From NCBI RefSeq assembly GCF_034008635.1, contig NZ_CP125378.1, positions 2,842,001-2,906,000 of the forward strand: DNA of 64,000 nucleotides, written 5' to 3'. The notes under the pieces were generated by a model, which did not search any database, was not told the DNA's origin, and worked only from the letters and a program-made list of their open reading frames with translations. The position numbers and the translations under genes were made by a program. Shown here piece after piece: positions 33,873-43,440 of this stretch; position 1 is the stretch's first letter, and each line of letters begins with the position of its first letter. The stretch comes from Pseudomonas sp. P8_229. Lineage in GTDB: Bacteria; Pseudomonadota; Gammaproteobacteria; Pseudomonadales; Pseudomonadaceae.

Positions 33873-36779
33873 CTAAAACGGTTTTTCCTGTTCGCGCAAT
33901 AGCCCGGCCAGAGCGGCAGCCTCCACGGGGCGACTGATCAGATAGCCCTGCACTTCATCGCAATGCTCGACGCGTAAAAACTCCAGCTGTTCCTGCCGCT
34001 CGACCCCCTCGGCCACCACTTTCAATGACAGCCCGTGGGCCATGGCAATGATCGCCCGGGTGATCGCCGCATCTTCACTGCCCTGCCCCAGTCCACGAAT
34101 GAACGCCTGATCGATCTTCACGTAATCCACCGGAATCCGTTTGAGGTAACTCAGCGACGAATAGCCGGTACCGAAATCGTCGATCGCCAGCTTCACCCCC
34201 AGATCGCGCAGTTGCTGGAAGGTGGCGATGATGTGTTCGACGCTGTCGAGCAACTGGCTTTCGGTGAGTTCCAGTTCCAGGTAGTGCGGGGCCAGCCCGG
34301 TTTCGTCCAGCACCTGCCGCACCAGGCTGACCAGTTTGCCCTGACGCAGTTGATGCACCGAGAGGTTCACCGACACGCGGATTGGCGCCAGGCCCTGGCG
34401 CTGCCATTCACACGCCTGCCAACAGGCCTGGCGCAGGACGAATTCGCCGATCGGCCCAATCAGTCCGGTTTCCTCGGCCAGGCCAATAAAATCCCCCGGA
34501 GGCACCCGGCCCATGCTCGGATGATCCCAGCGCACCAGCGCTTCCGCCGCATTCAGGCGCCCGGTTTGCAGGCACAGTTTTGGTTGATAGAACACTTTCA
34601 GCTGCTTGTCTTCGATGGCCTTGCGCAGCTGGTTTTCCAACTGCAAACGCTCAAGGGTGCTGGCCTGCAGGCTGTCGGTATAGAACTGGAAATTGTTGCC
34701 GCCCAAATGCTTGGCATGTTGCATGGCCATGTTCGACTGGCTGACCAGCGCGGAAATTTCCCGGGCGTTGTCCGGCAGCATGCTGATGCCCATTGAGGCG
34801 CTGACTACCAGTTCATGCCCCTCGACCATCAACGGCAGGCGCAGCTTGCTCGACAGCCGCGTGGCGACCCGCGCCAGACTCGACAGGTTGCCATAGGCAT
34901 CGAACAGCACGGCAAATTCATCGCCAGACAGGCGGGCGATGGTGTCGGCTTCCGGCAAGGCGTTGATCAGCCGTCGGGCCATTTTCTGCAGCAGTTGGTC
35001 CGCCACCTCGTGGCCGAGGCTGTCGTTGAGCAACTTGAAGCGATCCAGATTGATGTGCAGCAACGCCAGGCTGCGGCGTCCGCCCTGACGCACACGCTGA
35101 TGAGCTTCGTGCAGGCGCTCGCGGAACAGCGAGCGGTTGGCCAACCCAGTCAGTTCATCGTAGTGCGTCAGGAAGCGCATGCGCTCTTCTGATTCGCGCC
35201 GCGCCGAAAGGTCGGCGAAGAAGCCGACGATATGGCTGACGTTTCCCTGGCTGTCGCGCACCGCGTTGAGTTGCAGCCATTGCGGATACAGCTCGCCGTT
35301 CTTGCGGGCCTCCACCAACTCGCCTTGCCAGCTTCCGTGCTGCTCCAGCGCGTGACGAATCGCGACGTAATGGCGCCGCGCGTCACGACTGCACGGCAGT
35401 TCGACGATATTGCGCCCGAGCATGTCTTCGATGTCATAACCGGTGACACGGCTGAACGCCTGATTGATCGCGATCAGCGCATAGTTCGGGTCGAGAATAA
35501 CGATGCCTTCGCTGGCTGCTTCGAACACCGTGGCGGCCAGACGCTGCTGCTCCTCGAGGCTTTTGCTGGCGCTGATGTCGCGCCGGGTGCCGACCATGCG
35601 GATCACCCGCCCACTGTCACTGCGCTCCACTGCACGCCCCCGGTCCTCGATCCACACCCAATGGCCGTCACCATGACGCACGCGGTATTCGATCTGATAG
35701 TCCTCGCTGCGCCCCTTCAGGTGCTCGATCAGCGCCTGCTTGAGCGACGGCACGTCATCGGGGTGCAGGCGTGGCTTGAGGTCGCGCAGGATCGCCGTGA
35801 CGTATTCCGGAGCGAGGCCGAACAGTTCCTGGATCTGCGTGTGATGGACTTCGTCGGTTTGCAGGTTCCAGTCCCACAGTCCCAGCTCGCTGGCCTTCAA
35901 AGCCAGAGCCAGCCGGGCTTCGCTTTTGCTCAGCGCCTGATTGGCCACGTCCAGTTCGCGGCTGCGCTGCGCCACGCGGTCCTCCAGTTCAACCTGCGCC
36001 TCACGCAATGCACCTTCGGCACAGCGCCGTTGCTCGACCTCCTTGCCCAGTGCCTGATTGAGCTGCTCGCTGCGGCTCTGCGCCTGCTGCAAATGCTCGA
36101 TCAGGTGCTGATTCTGGAAGCGCCGCAGCAGCCCGCGATCGATCAGCCGGTTGACCTGCCACGCCACCACACTCAGCGAGCCGAGCAGGATCAGCCCCAG
36201 CCAGCCCCAGCCCCGCGCCTGTTCATCGCCGCCCCAGAACAGGTAACCGATTGCCGGCAGCAGGCACGGCAAGGTAAAGGACAGAAACGCCGGCAGACTG
36301 ACGGCGTACGCAACGCTGGCGGACAAGGTCGCGGCGCCGATCAGGCCGAACACCCAGGCTTGCTGCATGAAGTTGTCGGCGGGCACCAGCGCGATGCCGG
36401 CGCCGGCCAGAGTCAGACCGGTCATGGTCGAGCCGAGCAGGAACATGCGGAACCAGATCGGCTGGGCCTGACGGTCCGGGATCGCCGAATCGAACGCGGC
36501 GACCTGAATCACCCGCAGCGCCACCAGCGACAACAACCAGATCAGCCAGATGCTGACCACGAAATAGCGCTGCGGACTCCAGAGCAAACCGGCGCAGACC
36601 AGACCATTGACCAACATGAACAACGTGGGCAGCAGCGAGCCCTGATACAGCAGGCGCGTGCGTTCAACCGCCATTTCGGTGGCGTAATGCTTGCGGATGA
36701 CCCGGGGTTCCACAGAGGGGCCCGACAGGTCTGAGCTGAGGGTCTTTTGCAATGTTTTTGTTCTTATAAGAGTGAGCAT
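33873..36779 (-). CDS. Membrane-bound PAS-PAS-GGDEF-EAL protein (c-di-GMP turnover)
   Basis: About 968 residues. An N-terminal membrane region with roughly five helices (about 45-220) is followed by a coiled coil (about 220-290), two PAS domains (about 300-410 and 420-530), GGDEF (about 535-695) and EAL (about 705-960). The GGDEF active-site loop reads SGDEF (RLSGDEFAVLF), which is degenerate at the first position. The EAL domain keeps AEALVRW, NLSVHQL, ELTES, DDFGTGYSSLSYL and EGVE, so phosphodiesterase activity is expected. The start is uncertain (36779 or 36809). It lies in the same place as PA5442, divergent from uvrD. Confidence 0.92.
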   Translation of the reverse strand: MLTLIRTKTLQKTLSSDLSGPSVEPRVIRKHYATEMAVERTRLLYQGSLLPTLFMLVNGLVCAGLLWSPQRYFVVSIWLIWLLSLVALRVIQVAAFDSAIPDRQAQPIWFRMFLLGSTMTGLTLAGAGIALVPADNFMQQAWVFGLIGAATLSASVAYAVSLPAFLSFTLPCLLPAIGYLFWGGDEQARGWGWLGLILLGSLSVVAWQVNRLIDRGLLRRFQNQHLIEHLQQAQSRSEQLNQALGKEVEQRRCAEGALREAQVELEDRVAQRSRELDVANQALSKSEARLALALKASELGLWDWNLQTDEVHHTQIQELFGLAPEYVTAILRDLKPRLHPDDVPSLKQALIEHLKGRSEDYQIEYRVRHGDGHWVWIEDRGRAVERSDSGRVIRMVGTRRDISASKSLEEQQRLAATVFEAASEGIVILDPNYALIAINQAFSRVTGYDIEDMLGRNIVELPCSRDARRHYVAIRHALEQHGSWQGELVEARKNGELYPQWLQLNAVRDSQGNVSHIVGFFADLSARRESEERMRFLTHYDELTGLANRSLFRERLHEAHQRVRQGGRRSLALLHINLDRFKLLNDSLGHEVADQLLQKMARRLINALPEADTIARLSGDEFAVLFDAYGNLSSLARVATRLSSKLRLPLMVEGHELVVSASMGISMLPDNAREISALVSQSNMAMQHAKHLGGNNFQFYTDSLQASTLERLQLENQLRKAIEDKQLKVFYQPKLCLQTGRLNAAEALVRWDHPSMGRVPPGDFIGLAEETGLIGPIGEFVLRQACWQACEWQRQGLAPIRVSVNLSVHQLRQGKLVSLVRQVLDETGLAPHYLELELTESQLLDSVEHIIATFQQLRDLGVKLAIDDFGTGYSSLSYLKRIPVDYVKIDQAFIRGLGQGSEDAAITRAIIAMAHGLSLKVVAEGVERQEQLEFLRVEHCDEVQGYLISRPVEAAALAGLLREQEKPF

Positions 36780-36969
36780 GGGCCCGAAACGTGGACGGAG
36801 CATACACAAGCCGACCCTGTTGCCAAACTGCTCCAGATCATAATTTGAACGAAACTTTTCCCCGCACGATCACCGGCAAAACCCGCAAAGCGAAGCGGGC
36901 CAAAGCCTGTAGCCAGTGACCGACCGGTCGTCATCGGCGGCACTTTCATCGGCTAATGCAAAGCTCGGT

Positions 36970-36998
36970 TTGCCCGGGCCTGCGGCGCACCCTAGAAT
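36970..36998 (+). promoter_or_regulatory. uvrD: Sigma-70 promoter placing the start site at the uvrD ATG
   Basis: TTGCCC at 36970-36975 and TAGAAT at 36993-36998 are 17 bp apart. The ATG is at 37005, where transcription would begin, which would make the mRNA leaderless. Confidence 0.55.
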
Positions 36999-37004
36999 GC
37001 CCCG

Positions 37005-39188
37005 ATGCGCGATGATCTCTCCCTTCTGCTGAACTCCCTCAACGATGCCCAACGCCAGGCCGTAGCAGCCCCCGTTGGCCGTCAGTTGGTCCTGGCCGGT
37101 GCCGGTTCCGGTAAAACCCGAGTGCTGGTGCACCGTATCGCCTGGTTGATCCAGGTCGAAAACGCCTCGCCCCACTCCATTCTGTCGGTGACCTTCACCA
37201 ACAAGGCCGCTGCCGAGATGCGTCATCGCATCGAGCAGTTGCTGGGTATCAACCCGGCCGGCATGTGGGTCGGCACCTTCCACGGCCTGGCGCACCGCTT
37301 GCTGCGGGCGCACTGGCAGGAAGCCGGCTTGAGCCAGACGTTCCAGATTCTCGACAGCGACGACCAGCAACGACTGGTCAAGCGGGTGATCCGCGAGCTG
37401 GGGCTGGACGAACAACGCTGGCCGGCCCGTCAGGCCCAGTGGTTCATCAACGGGCAGAAAGACGAAGGTCTGCGTCCGCAACACATTCAGGCCAGCGGCG
37501 ATTTGTACCTGGCCACCATGCGCGGCATCTATGAGGCCTACGAGGCCGCTTGCCAGCGCGCCGGCGTCATCGACTTTTCCGAGCTGCTGCTGCGCGCCCT
37601 CGATCTATGGCGCGATCACCCAGGCCTGCTGGCGCACTATCAGAAGCGCTTCCGACACATCCTGGTGGACGAGTTCCAGGACACCAACGCCGTGCAGTAC
37701 GCCTGGTTGCGTCTGCTGGGCAAGGGCGGCGACAGCCTGATGGTGGTCGGCGACGACGACCAGTCGATTTACGGCTGGCGTGGCGCGAAAATCGAAAACA
37801 TTCATCAGTACTCGTCCGACTTCCCGGATTCGGTGACCATTCGTCTGGAGCAGAACTACCGCTCCACCGCCGGCATCCTCAAGGCCGCCAACGCCCTGAT
37901 CGCCAACAACACCGGGCGTCTGGGTAAAGAGCTGTGGACCGACGGCGGCGATGGCGAAGCGATCAACCTCTATGCCGCGTTCAACGAACACGACGAAGCA
38001 CGCTACGTTGTCGAAACCATCGAAAGCGCGCTGAAAACCGGCCTCGCTCGCAGCGATATCGCGATTTTGTACCGCTCCAACGCCCAATCGCGCGTTCTCG
38101 AAGAAGCCTTGCTGCGCGAGCGCATTCCGTACCGCATCTATGGCGGCCAGCGCTTCTTCGAGCGCGCGGAAATCAAGAACGCCATGGCCTACCTGCGCTT
38201 GCTCGAAGGTCGCGGCAACGATGCGGCGCTGGAGCGGGTGATCAACGTGCCGGCCCGTGGCATTGGCGAGAAAACCGTCGAAGCGATCCGCGACCATGCA
38301 CGCCACAGCGATGTGTCGATGTGGGAAGCGATGCGCCAACTGGTCGCCAACAAAGGCCTGACCGGTCGCGCGGCAGGTGCCTTGGGTGCATTTATCGAAC
38401 TGATCGAAAACCTCGCCGCCAAGTGCATGGAAATGCCGCTGCACTTGATGACGCAAACTGTCATCGAGCAGTCCGGTTTGATCGCTTATCACGAAGCGGA
38501 AAAAGGCGAGAAAGGCCAGGCCCGGGTAGAAAACCTTGAGGAACTGGTCAGCGCCGCGCGCAACTTCGAGCACACTGAAGAAGACGAAGAGCTGACGCCA
38601 CTGGCGGCGTTCCTCGGCCACGCTTCGCTGGAAGCTGGCGACACGCAGGCCGATGAGCACGAAGACAGCATTCAGCTGATGACCCTGCACAGCGCCAAAG
38701 GCCTGGAATTCCCTTACGTGTTCCTGGTGGGCATGGAAGAAGGCCTGTTCCCGCACAAGATGAGCCTGGAAGAGCCGGGACGTCTCGAAGAAGAACGGCG
38801 TCTGGCTTATGTCGGCATTACCCGGGCGATGCAGAATCTGGTGATGACCTATGCTGAAACCCGACGCCTGTACGGCAGCGAAACTTACAACAAGGTCTCG
38901 CGTTTCGTACGTGAAGTGCCGAAGGGCTTGATTCAGGAAGTGCGCCTGTCGAACAGCGTCAGCCGACCGTTCGGCGGCAACCAGTCGATGAGCGGCAGCA
39001 ACCTGTTCAGCGGCAGCGAAATTCCGGAAACTGGCTTCAGCCTTGGCCAGACCGTGCGTCATTCGATCTTTGGTGATGGCGTGATCCTGAACTTCGAAGG
39101 TGCTGGCGCGCAGGCACGGGTGCAGGTGAATTTCGGCGAAGGCAGCAAGTGGCTGATGCTGGGTTACGCCAAGCTGGAAGCGATCTAA
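37005..39188 (+). CDS. uvrD: DNA helicase II UvrD
   Basis: A 727-residue SF1A helicase used in nucleotide excision and mismatch repair. Motifs in order: Q motif LNDAQRQAV (12-20), Walker A AGAGSGKTRV (about 31-40), VTFTNKAAAEM (Ia), VDEFQDTN (II, about 222), DDDQSIYGWRGA (III), QNYRST (IV), and VGITRA (VI, about 604). The C-terminus keeps the RNA-polymerase-binding tail (GQTVRHSIFGDGVIL then WLMLGYAKLE). No Shine-Dalgarno sequence precedes the ATG, and the promoter sits immediately upstream. The start agrees with other Pseudomonas UvrD proteins (M-x-DDLSLLLNSLN). Confidence 0.97.
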   Translation: MRDDLSLLLNSLNDAQRQAVAAPVGRQLVLAGAGSGKTRVLVHRIAWLIQVENASPHSILSVTFTNKAAAEMRHRIEQLLGINPAGMWVGTFHGLAHRLLRAHWQEAGLSQTFQILDSDDQQRLVKRVIRELGLDEQRWPARQAQWFINGQKDEGLRPQHIQASGDLYLATMRGIYEAYEAACQRAGVIDFSELLLRALDLWRDHPGLLAHYQKRFRHILVDEFQDTNAVQYAWLRLLGKGGDSLMVVGDDDQSIYGWRGAKIENIHQYSSDFPDSVTIRLEQNYRSTAGILKAANALIANNTGRLGKELWTDGGDGEAINLYAAFNEHDEARYVVETIESALKTGLARSDIAILYRSNAQSRVLEEALLRERIPYRIYGGQRFFERAEIKNAMAYLRLLEGRGNDAALERVINVPARGIGEKTVEAIRDHARHSDVSMWEAMRQLVANKGLTGRAAGALGAFIELIENLAAKCMEMPLHLMTQTVIEQSGLIAYHEAEKGEKGQARVENLEELVSAARNFEHTEEDEELTPLAAFLGHASLEAGDTQADEHEDSIQLMTLHSAKGLEFPYVFLVGMEEGLFPHKMSLEEPGRLEEERRLAYVGITRAMQNLVMTYAETRRLYGSETYNKVSRFVREVPKGLIQEVRLSNSVSRPFGGNQSMSGSNLFSGSEIPETGFSLGQTVRHSIFGDGVILNFEGAGAQARVQVNFGEGSKWLMLGYAKLEAI

Positions 39189-39206
39189 ATACTGGTTTTG
39201 CGTTTC

Positions 39207-39294
39207 TGTGGGAGCGAGCCTGCTCGCGAATGAAATCACCACGGCTTATCTGATAAACCGCAGTGAAGCTTTCGCGAGCAGGCTCGCTCCCACA
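39207..39294. repeat. REP pair (inverted)
   Basis: TGTGGGAGCGAGCCTGCTCG and CGAGCAGGCTCGCTCCCACA are exact inverses about 50 bp apart, just downstream of uvrD. Confidence 0.92.
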
Positions 39295-39333
39295 GGGTTT
39301 TGTGTAAACCTCGATTCGACACAGGAGCAATTC

Positions 39334-39774
39334 ATGGGCTCAGGCTTCTTTTCTTCCTGGACATTTTGGGCCCTGCTCTCGGCGACTTTCGCCGCGCTGA
39401 CCGCGATCTTCGCCAAAGTCGGCATCGAAAACGTCAATTCCGACTTCGCCACCCTGCTGCGCACCATCGTGGTACTGGTCAGCCTGGCCTTGATTTTGTA
39501 CGCCACGGGCCAATATCAGTCCTTGGGATCGATTTCCGCCAAGAGCTATCTGTTCCTGCTGTTGTCCGGCCTGGGTACCGGCGCATCGTGGCTGTGCTAC
39601 TTCCGCGCACTGAAAGTCGGCCCGGCCTCGCTGGTCGCTCCAGTGGACAAGCTCAGCGTGGTACTGGTGGCGGTGCTCGGCGTGATTCTGCTGGATGAGA
39701 AACTCGACCTGCGTCAATGGGGCGGCATCGGCCTGATCACGGCCGGTGTGGTGATGCTGGCGTTTCGTCGCTAA
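39334..39774 (+). CDS. Half-size EamA-type transporter
   Basis: A 146-residue membrane protein with one EamA (DMT) repeat of five hydrophobic segments. It ends in the typical LSVVLVAVLGVILLDEKL and GIGLITAGVVML. Full DMT exporters have two repeats (about 300 residues), so this unit should work as a homodimer, like small multidrug-resistance-size proteins. ACAGGAG precedes the ATG. It stands alone between REP elements and the Tim44-like gene; the substrate is unknown. Confidence 0.87.
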   Translation: MGSGFFSSWTFWALLSATFAALTAIFAKVGIENVNSDFATLLRTIVVLVSLALILYATGQYQSLGSISAKSYLFLLLSGLGTGASWLCYFRALKVGPASLVAPVDKLSVVLVAVLGVILLDEKLDLRQWGGIGLITAGVVMLAFRR

Positions 39775-39949
39775 GCCATTTCTCACTGAACCTATCCAAT
39801 TTTCCTACAGACAAAAGTACATGGCCCTATTGCCTCGACCGAGCTGAACGTAACCTGTCAGGCAAAAGCCCGAAACACTCTCTCGCTAGCCAGTAACACT
39901 TCAGCTGTGCAACATGGCGCGCGTGTCTCCACAAACGGGAATTCCCTTT

Positions 39950-40825
39950 ATGAAACGTTTTCTTAGCATCGCCATGGCGTTGTGCATCGGCCTGACGATG
40001 AGCCTCGACGCCAACGCCAAGCGCTTTGGTGGTGGCAAAAGCGCCGGCGCTGCGCCGACGCACCAGACCAGCCAGATGGCTCCTTCTTCTCCAGGCATGG
40101 GCGGCGCTGCAGCGACCGCTGGTGCTGCCGGCGCTGCCGGTGCTGCGGCCAAGGCCGGCGGTGCTTCGAAATGGCTCGGCCCTCTGGCCGGTATCGCCGC
40201 CGGTGGCCTGCTCGCGTCCATGTTCATGGGCGGCGGCTTCCAGGGCATGCAGATCTTCGACATCCTGATCATGGCCGTGATCGCGTTCGTGATCTTCCGC
40301 TTCATCGCCGCTCGTCGACGCAAGCAGCAGGAGCACCTGGCTCCGGCCGGCGCGCCGATGCAACGTGAGGTGTTCGAGCAGAAGCCTGCTGCCATGGGTT
40401 CGATCTTCGGTGGTTCGGCCGCTCCGGTTGCCGCTCGTCCGGTGATCAACGCGCCAGCCTGGTTCAACGAACAGAACTTCCTTGCCGCCGCGCGCAGCCA
40501 CTTCCAGTCGCTGCAGCAGCACTGGGACGCCAACGAAATGGACAAGATCGCCGAGTTCGTGACCCCGCAGATGCTCGACTTCCTCAAGCGTGAGCGTGCC
40601 GACCTGGGCGACGGCTTCCAGTCGACCTACATCGACAACCTGCAAGTGCAGCTGGACGGCGTGGATGATCGTGCCGACAAGACCATCGCCACCCTGACCT
40701 TCAGCGGCGTGTCGAAGACCTCGCGTTTCGACCAGGGCGAAGTGTTCAGCGAAAGCTGGAACATGGAACGTCCGCAGGGCGACAACCAGCCTTGGCTGGT
40801 GGCCGGTATCCGCCAGAACGGCTGA
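39950..40825 (+). CDS. Tim44-like domain protein, exported or membrane-anchored
   Basis: A 291-residue protein. A signal peptide (about 1-24; IAMALCIGLTMSLDANA) is followed by a low-complexity Gly/Ala-rich segment (about 30-75; AAATAGAAGAAGAAAKAGG), a hydrophobic stretch (about 75-118, two likely helices) ending in RRRKQQ, and a C-terminal Tim44-like domain (about 165-290; FLAAARSHFQSLQQHWDANE). This is the common architecture of bacterial Tim44-like proteins of unknown role. The start at 39950 follows ACGGGA. A perfect terminator follows the stop. Confidence 0.88.
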   Translation: MKRFLSIAMALCIGLTMSLDANAKRFGGGKSAGAAPTHQTSQMAPSSPGMGGAAATAGAAGAAGAAAKAGGASKWLGPLAGIAAGGLLASMFMGGGFQGMQIFDILIMAVIAFVIFRFIAARRRKQQEHLAPAGAPMQREVFEQKPAAMGSIFGGSAAPVAARPVINAPAWFNEQNFLAAARSHFQSLQQHWDANEMDKIAEFVTPQMLDFLKRERADLGDGFQSTYIDNLQVQLDGVDDRADKTIATLTFSGVSKTSRFDQGEVFSESWNMERPQGDNQPWLVAGIRQNG

Positions 40826-40852
40826 TCCCTCGGCGCTACGCATGTGGTAATA

Positions 40853-40880
40853 AAAACCCCAGCCTCGGCTGGGGTTTTCT
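40853..40880. terminator. Rho-independent terminator, near-symmetrical
   Basis: The AAAACCCCAG / CTGGGGTTTT stem with a CCTCGG loop has A and T tracts on its two sides. It closes the Tim44-like gene. Confidence 0.92.
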
Positions 40881-40961
40881 ATTTCGCAGTTGCATCTATA
40901 GCGAGCTACTGTATAAACCGGCCCATATAAACCGCGCCATTCAAGCAAGAGGATCCCGGAC

Positions 40962-41369
40962 GTGGAAGAAATCATCGAACAACTGCGCGAAGCCAACGAA
41001 CCCGTACCGGTTCCACTGGAGTTGCCTGACGAAGACCAGTTGGTGGAGGTAGAAGAAGAACTCTTCATCAACATCCCGTTCGTCTTCAAAGAGTTTCTGC
41101 TGACCGTCAGCGACGTGGTTTACGGCAGCCTCGAGCCGGTGACTGTCACCGACCCGCAATCGCACACCTATTTGCCGGATGTCGCAGCCAATGCGTGGGA
41201 CATCGGCGTACCGCGTGACCTGATCCCGATTTGCCAGGACGGCGACAACTACTACTGCGTCGAAGAAGACGGCACCGTGGTGCTGTGGTCGGGCGAAGAA
41301 GAGCTGATCACCGAAGAATCCTGGGAGTCGGTGTGGCACTGGGCGCGGGACGTCTGGCTGGAAAGCTGA
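40962..41369 (+). CDS. SMI1/KNR4 (SUKH) family protein
   Basis: A 135-residue acidic protein with the SUKH-1 pattern: VEEELFINIPFVFKEFLLT (about 30-48), VYGSLEPVTV, then IPICQDGDNYYCVEEDGTVV with a terminal WSGEEELITEESWESVWHW. The start is a GTG at 40962 with AGAGGA before it. SUKH proteins are often immunity proteins to polymorphic toxins, but this member stands alone beside housekeeping genes and no toxin is adjacent, so a general role is as likely. It is convergent with the antiporter gene, with a 24-bp gap. Confidence 0.88.
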   Translation: MEEIIEQLREANEPVPVPLELPDEDQLVEVEEELFINIPFVFKEFLLTVSDVVYGSLEPVTVTDPQSHTYLPDVAANAWDIGVPRDLIPICQDGDNYYCVEEDGTVVLWSGEEELITEESWESVWHWARDVWLES

Positions 41370-41393
41370 TCGGCCAGACTCCCCGGGCAATCA

Positions 41394-43157
41394 TCAGTGC
41401 CCCGACGACTCCTTGTGGTTGTCGAGAGTTTCCAGCAGGGCCACCTGCATCCGCGTGTGCACCCGGATGAACCAGCGCCAGAGCAGCGCCGCCACGGCGG
41501 CCGCGACCACGGCGATCAGCACCAGCAACTTGTTGGTCGGTAAAATACTGGCCGACAAGGCTGCCAACAGCAGAAAGATCACCAGCAGCGAGAGAATCGG
41601 GATCACCTCGGAAATCACCCGCCGCACTCGCTGGGTGTGCCGCCCGGCCATCTCCGGCTTCACGCCCATCTCCGCCAGCAGCATCGACAGTGCCTTGAGC
41701 TTGCGATAGGCGGCGATCAGAAACGGCAACGACAGCAGCAACGCCCCGCCCCAGATCAATGCCTTCTGCCAGCTCGGATCGCCGATCCAATTCTGCATCC
41801 ACACCGACAGCCGTCCGGCAAAGAACGCACCGCTGAAGAAAATCGCGATCACCAGCGCCAGGTTGACCCCGACCTGCAGCAGGATCCGCCGGATCATCGC
41901 CGCCAGCATCGCGCCCTCGCCTTGCGGCTGGATGCTGCGCAGCCATTCGCCATACATACCGAACACCCGCCCGAGACGCTTGGGCACTGCGGCAGAGAGC
42001 TTGATCGACAGGGGGTCGGCCGCGCGAATCAGGTACGGCGTCAGCAGCGTGGTGATCACCGAAACTGCCACCGCCACCGGATACAGGAAGTTACTGGTGA
42101 CCTGCAGCGTCATCCCGAGCGCAGCGATGATGAAGGAAAATTCGCCAATTTGTGACAGCCCCATCCCGACGCGCAATGAGGTGCGTCCGTCATTGCCGGC
42201 GATAAAGGCACCGAGGCCACAGGACAACATCTTGCCGAGCACCACAGCCACGGTAATCACGGCAATCGGCCATGCGTATTGCAGCAGGATCATCGGATCG
42301 AGCATCAGGCCGATCGCTACGAAGAAGATCGCACTGAACAGGTCGCGAACCGGCTCGATCAAGCGCTCGATTTTCAGCAATTGCCGCGACTCGGCCATGA
42401 TTGCGCCGATCAGGAAGGCGCCGAGCACCATGCTGTACTCGAGCTTGACCACCAGCAGGCAGAAGCCGAAACACAGGCCCAGCACGGTGATCAGCAGCAT
42501 TTCGTTGCTTTCGAATTTGGCGACGTACGCCAACAGGCGCGGCACCAGCAGAATGCCGACCACCAGCGCGACGATCATGAAAAGCGACAGCTTGCCAACC
42601 GTGGAAAACACTTCGCCCGAGCTGACCGTACCGCTGACGGCAATGCTCGACAGCAAGGCGATGATGCCGATGCCGAGGATGTCCTCGACGATCAGTACGC
42701 CGAAGATCAGCTGGGCAAAGCGTTCGTTCTTCATCTTCAGGTCGTTGAGCGCCTTGACGATGATGGTGGTCGAGGAAATGGCCAGGATCGCGCCGAGGAA
42801 CAGCGAATCCATGGTGTTCCAGTCGAACCAGCGGCCGATTTCGTACCCAATCCAGATCATCAGCACAATTTCGAGGAACGCCGCGATAAACGCCGTGGCG
42901 CCGACCTTGAACAACTTGCGCAGGCTGAATTCCAGCCCGAGGCAGAACATCAGGAAGATCACCCCCAGCTCGGCGAGGGTCTTGATGGTTTCTTCGTCGT
43001 GGATCAGGCCGAACGGCGGGGTATGCGGGCCGATGATGAAACCGGCGACGATGTAGCCGAGCACCACCGGCTGCTTGAAGCGGTGAAACAGCACGGTGAC
43101 CACACCTGCGACCAACATGATCACTGCCAGGTCCTGAATAAAGCTGATGGCATGCAT
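41394..43157 (-). CDS. Kef-type monovalent cation:proton antiporter (CPA2)
   Basis: The 587-residue membrane protein begins MHAISFIQDLAVIMLVAG and has about 12-14 hydrophobic segments. VVLGYIVAGFIIGPHTPPFG and the GLEFSLRKL region are CPA2 signatures; ILAISSTTIIVKALNDL and LIVEDILGIGIIALL mark the ion path (the second includes the Asp of the family). It lacks the C-terminal TrkA-N nucleotide-binding domain of KefB/KefC and instead has a hydrophobic extension with a short basic tail. This matches PA5518-like proteins called potassium efflux transporters. The ion carried is not proven. Confidence 0.92.
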   Translation of the reverse strand: MHAISFIQDLAVIMLVAGVVTVLFHRFKQPVVLGYIVAGFIIGPHTPPFGLIHDEETIKTLAELGVIFLMFCLGLEFSLRKLFKVGATAFIAAFLEIVLMIWIGYEIGRWFDWNTMDSLFLGAILAISSTTIIVKALNDLKMKNERFAQLIFGVLIVEDILGIGIIALLSSIAVSGTVSSGEVFSTVGKLSLFMIVALVVGILLVPRLLAYVAKFESNEMLLITVLGLCFGFCLLVVKLEYSMVLGAFLIGAIMAESRQLLKIERLIEPVRDLFSAIFFVAIGLMLDPMILLQYAWPIAVITVAVVLGKMLSCGLGAFIAGNDGRTSLRVGMGLSQIGEFSFIIAALGMTLQVTSNFLYPVAVAVSVITTLLTPYLIRAADPLSIKLSAAVPKRLGRVFGMYGEWLRSIQPQGEGAMLAAMIRRILLQVGVNLALVIAIFFSGAFFAGRLSVWMQNWIGDPSWQKALIWGGALLLSLPFLIAAYRKLKALSMLLAEMGVKPEMAGRHTQRVRRVISEVIPILSLLVIFLLLAALSASILPTNKLLVLIAVVAAAVAALLWRWFIRVHTRMQVALLETLDNHKESSGH

Positions 43158-43440
43158 GGTGTGGGCTCCTTGTATGACGTGACCCGCCGTCAGACATCAG
43201 AAAGGTCTGAGCGCGCCAGGTAAAAAATCCGCTTTTCGTGTGGGAATTGCCCTTGGGCAGGGCCTTTTGCAGGTTAACACCGCGACTTCCAGCTGAAAGG
43301 CGGTGCAATATAAGGAAACAGATCGATCCCGGCGTGACGGCAGCCAGTCGCCTGGCGTCCCGATAACGGTGCTTTTGAAAAAGCGACCAGGCACCCGCAG
43401 AGGTGCTTCCAGCCATCCAGCCTTGATCCGTGAGAACGTT

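Noticed and set aside
40962..41369. SMI1/KNR4 gene as immunity to the giant toxin-like proteins
   Set aside because: It lies more than 20 kb away beside housekeeping genes, with no link to the toxin-like pair.
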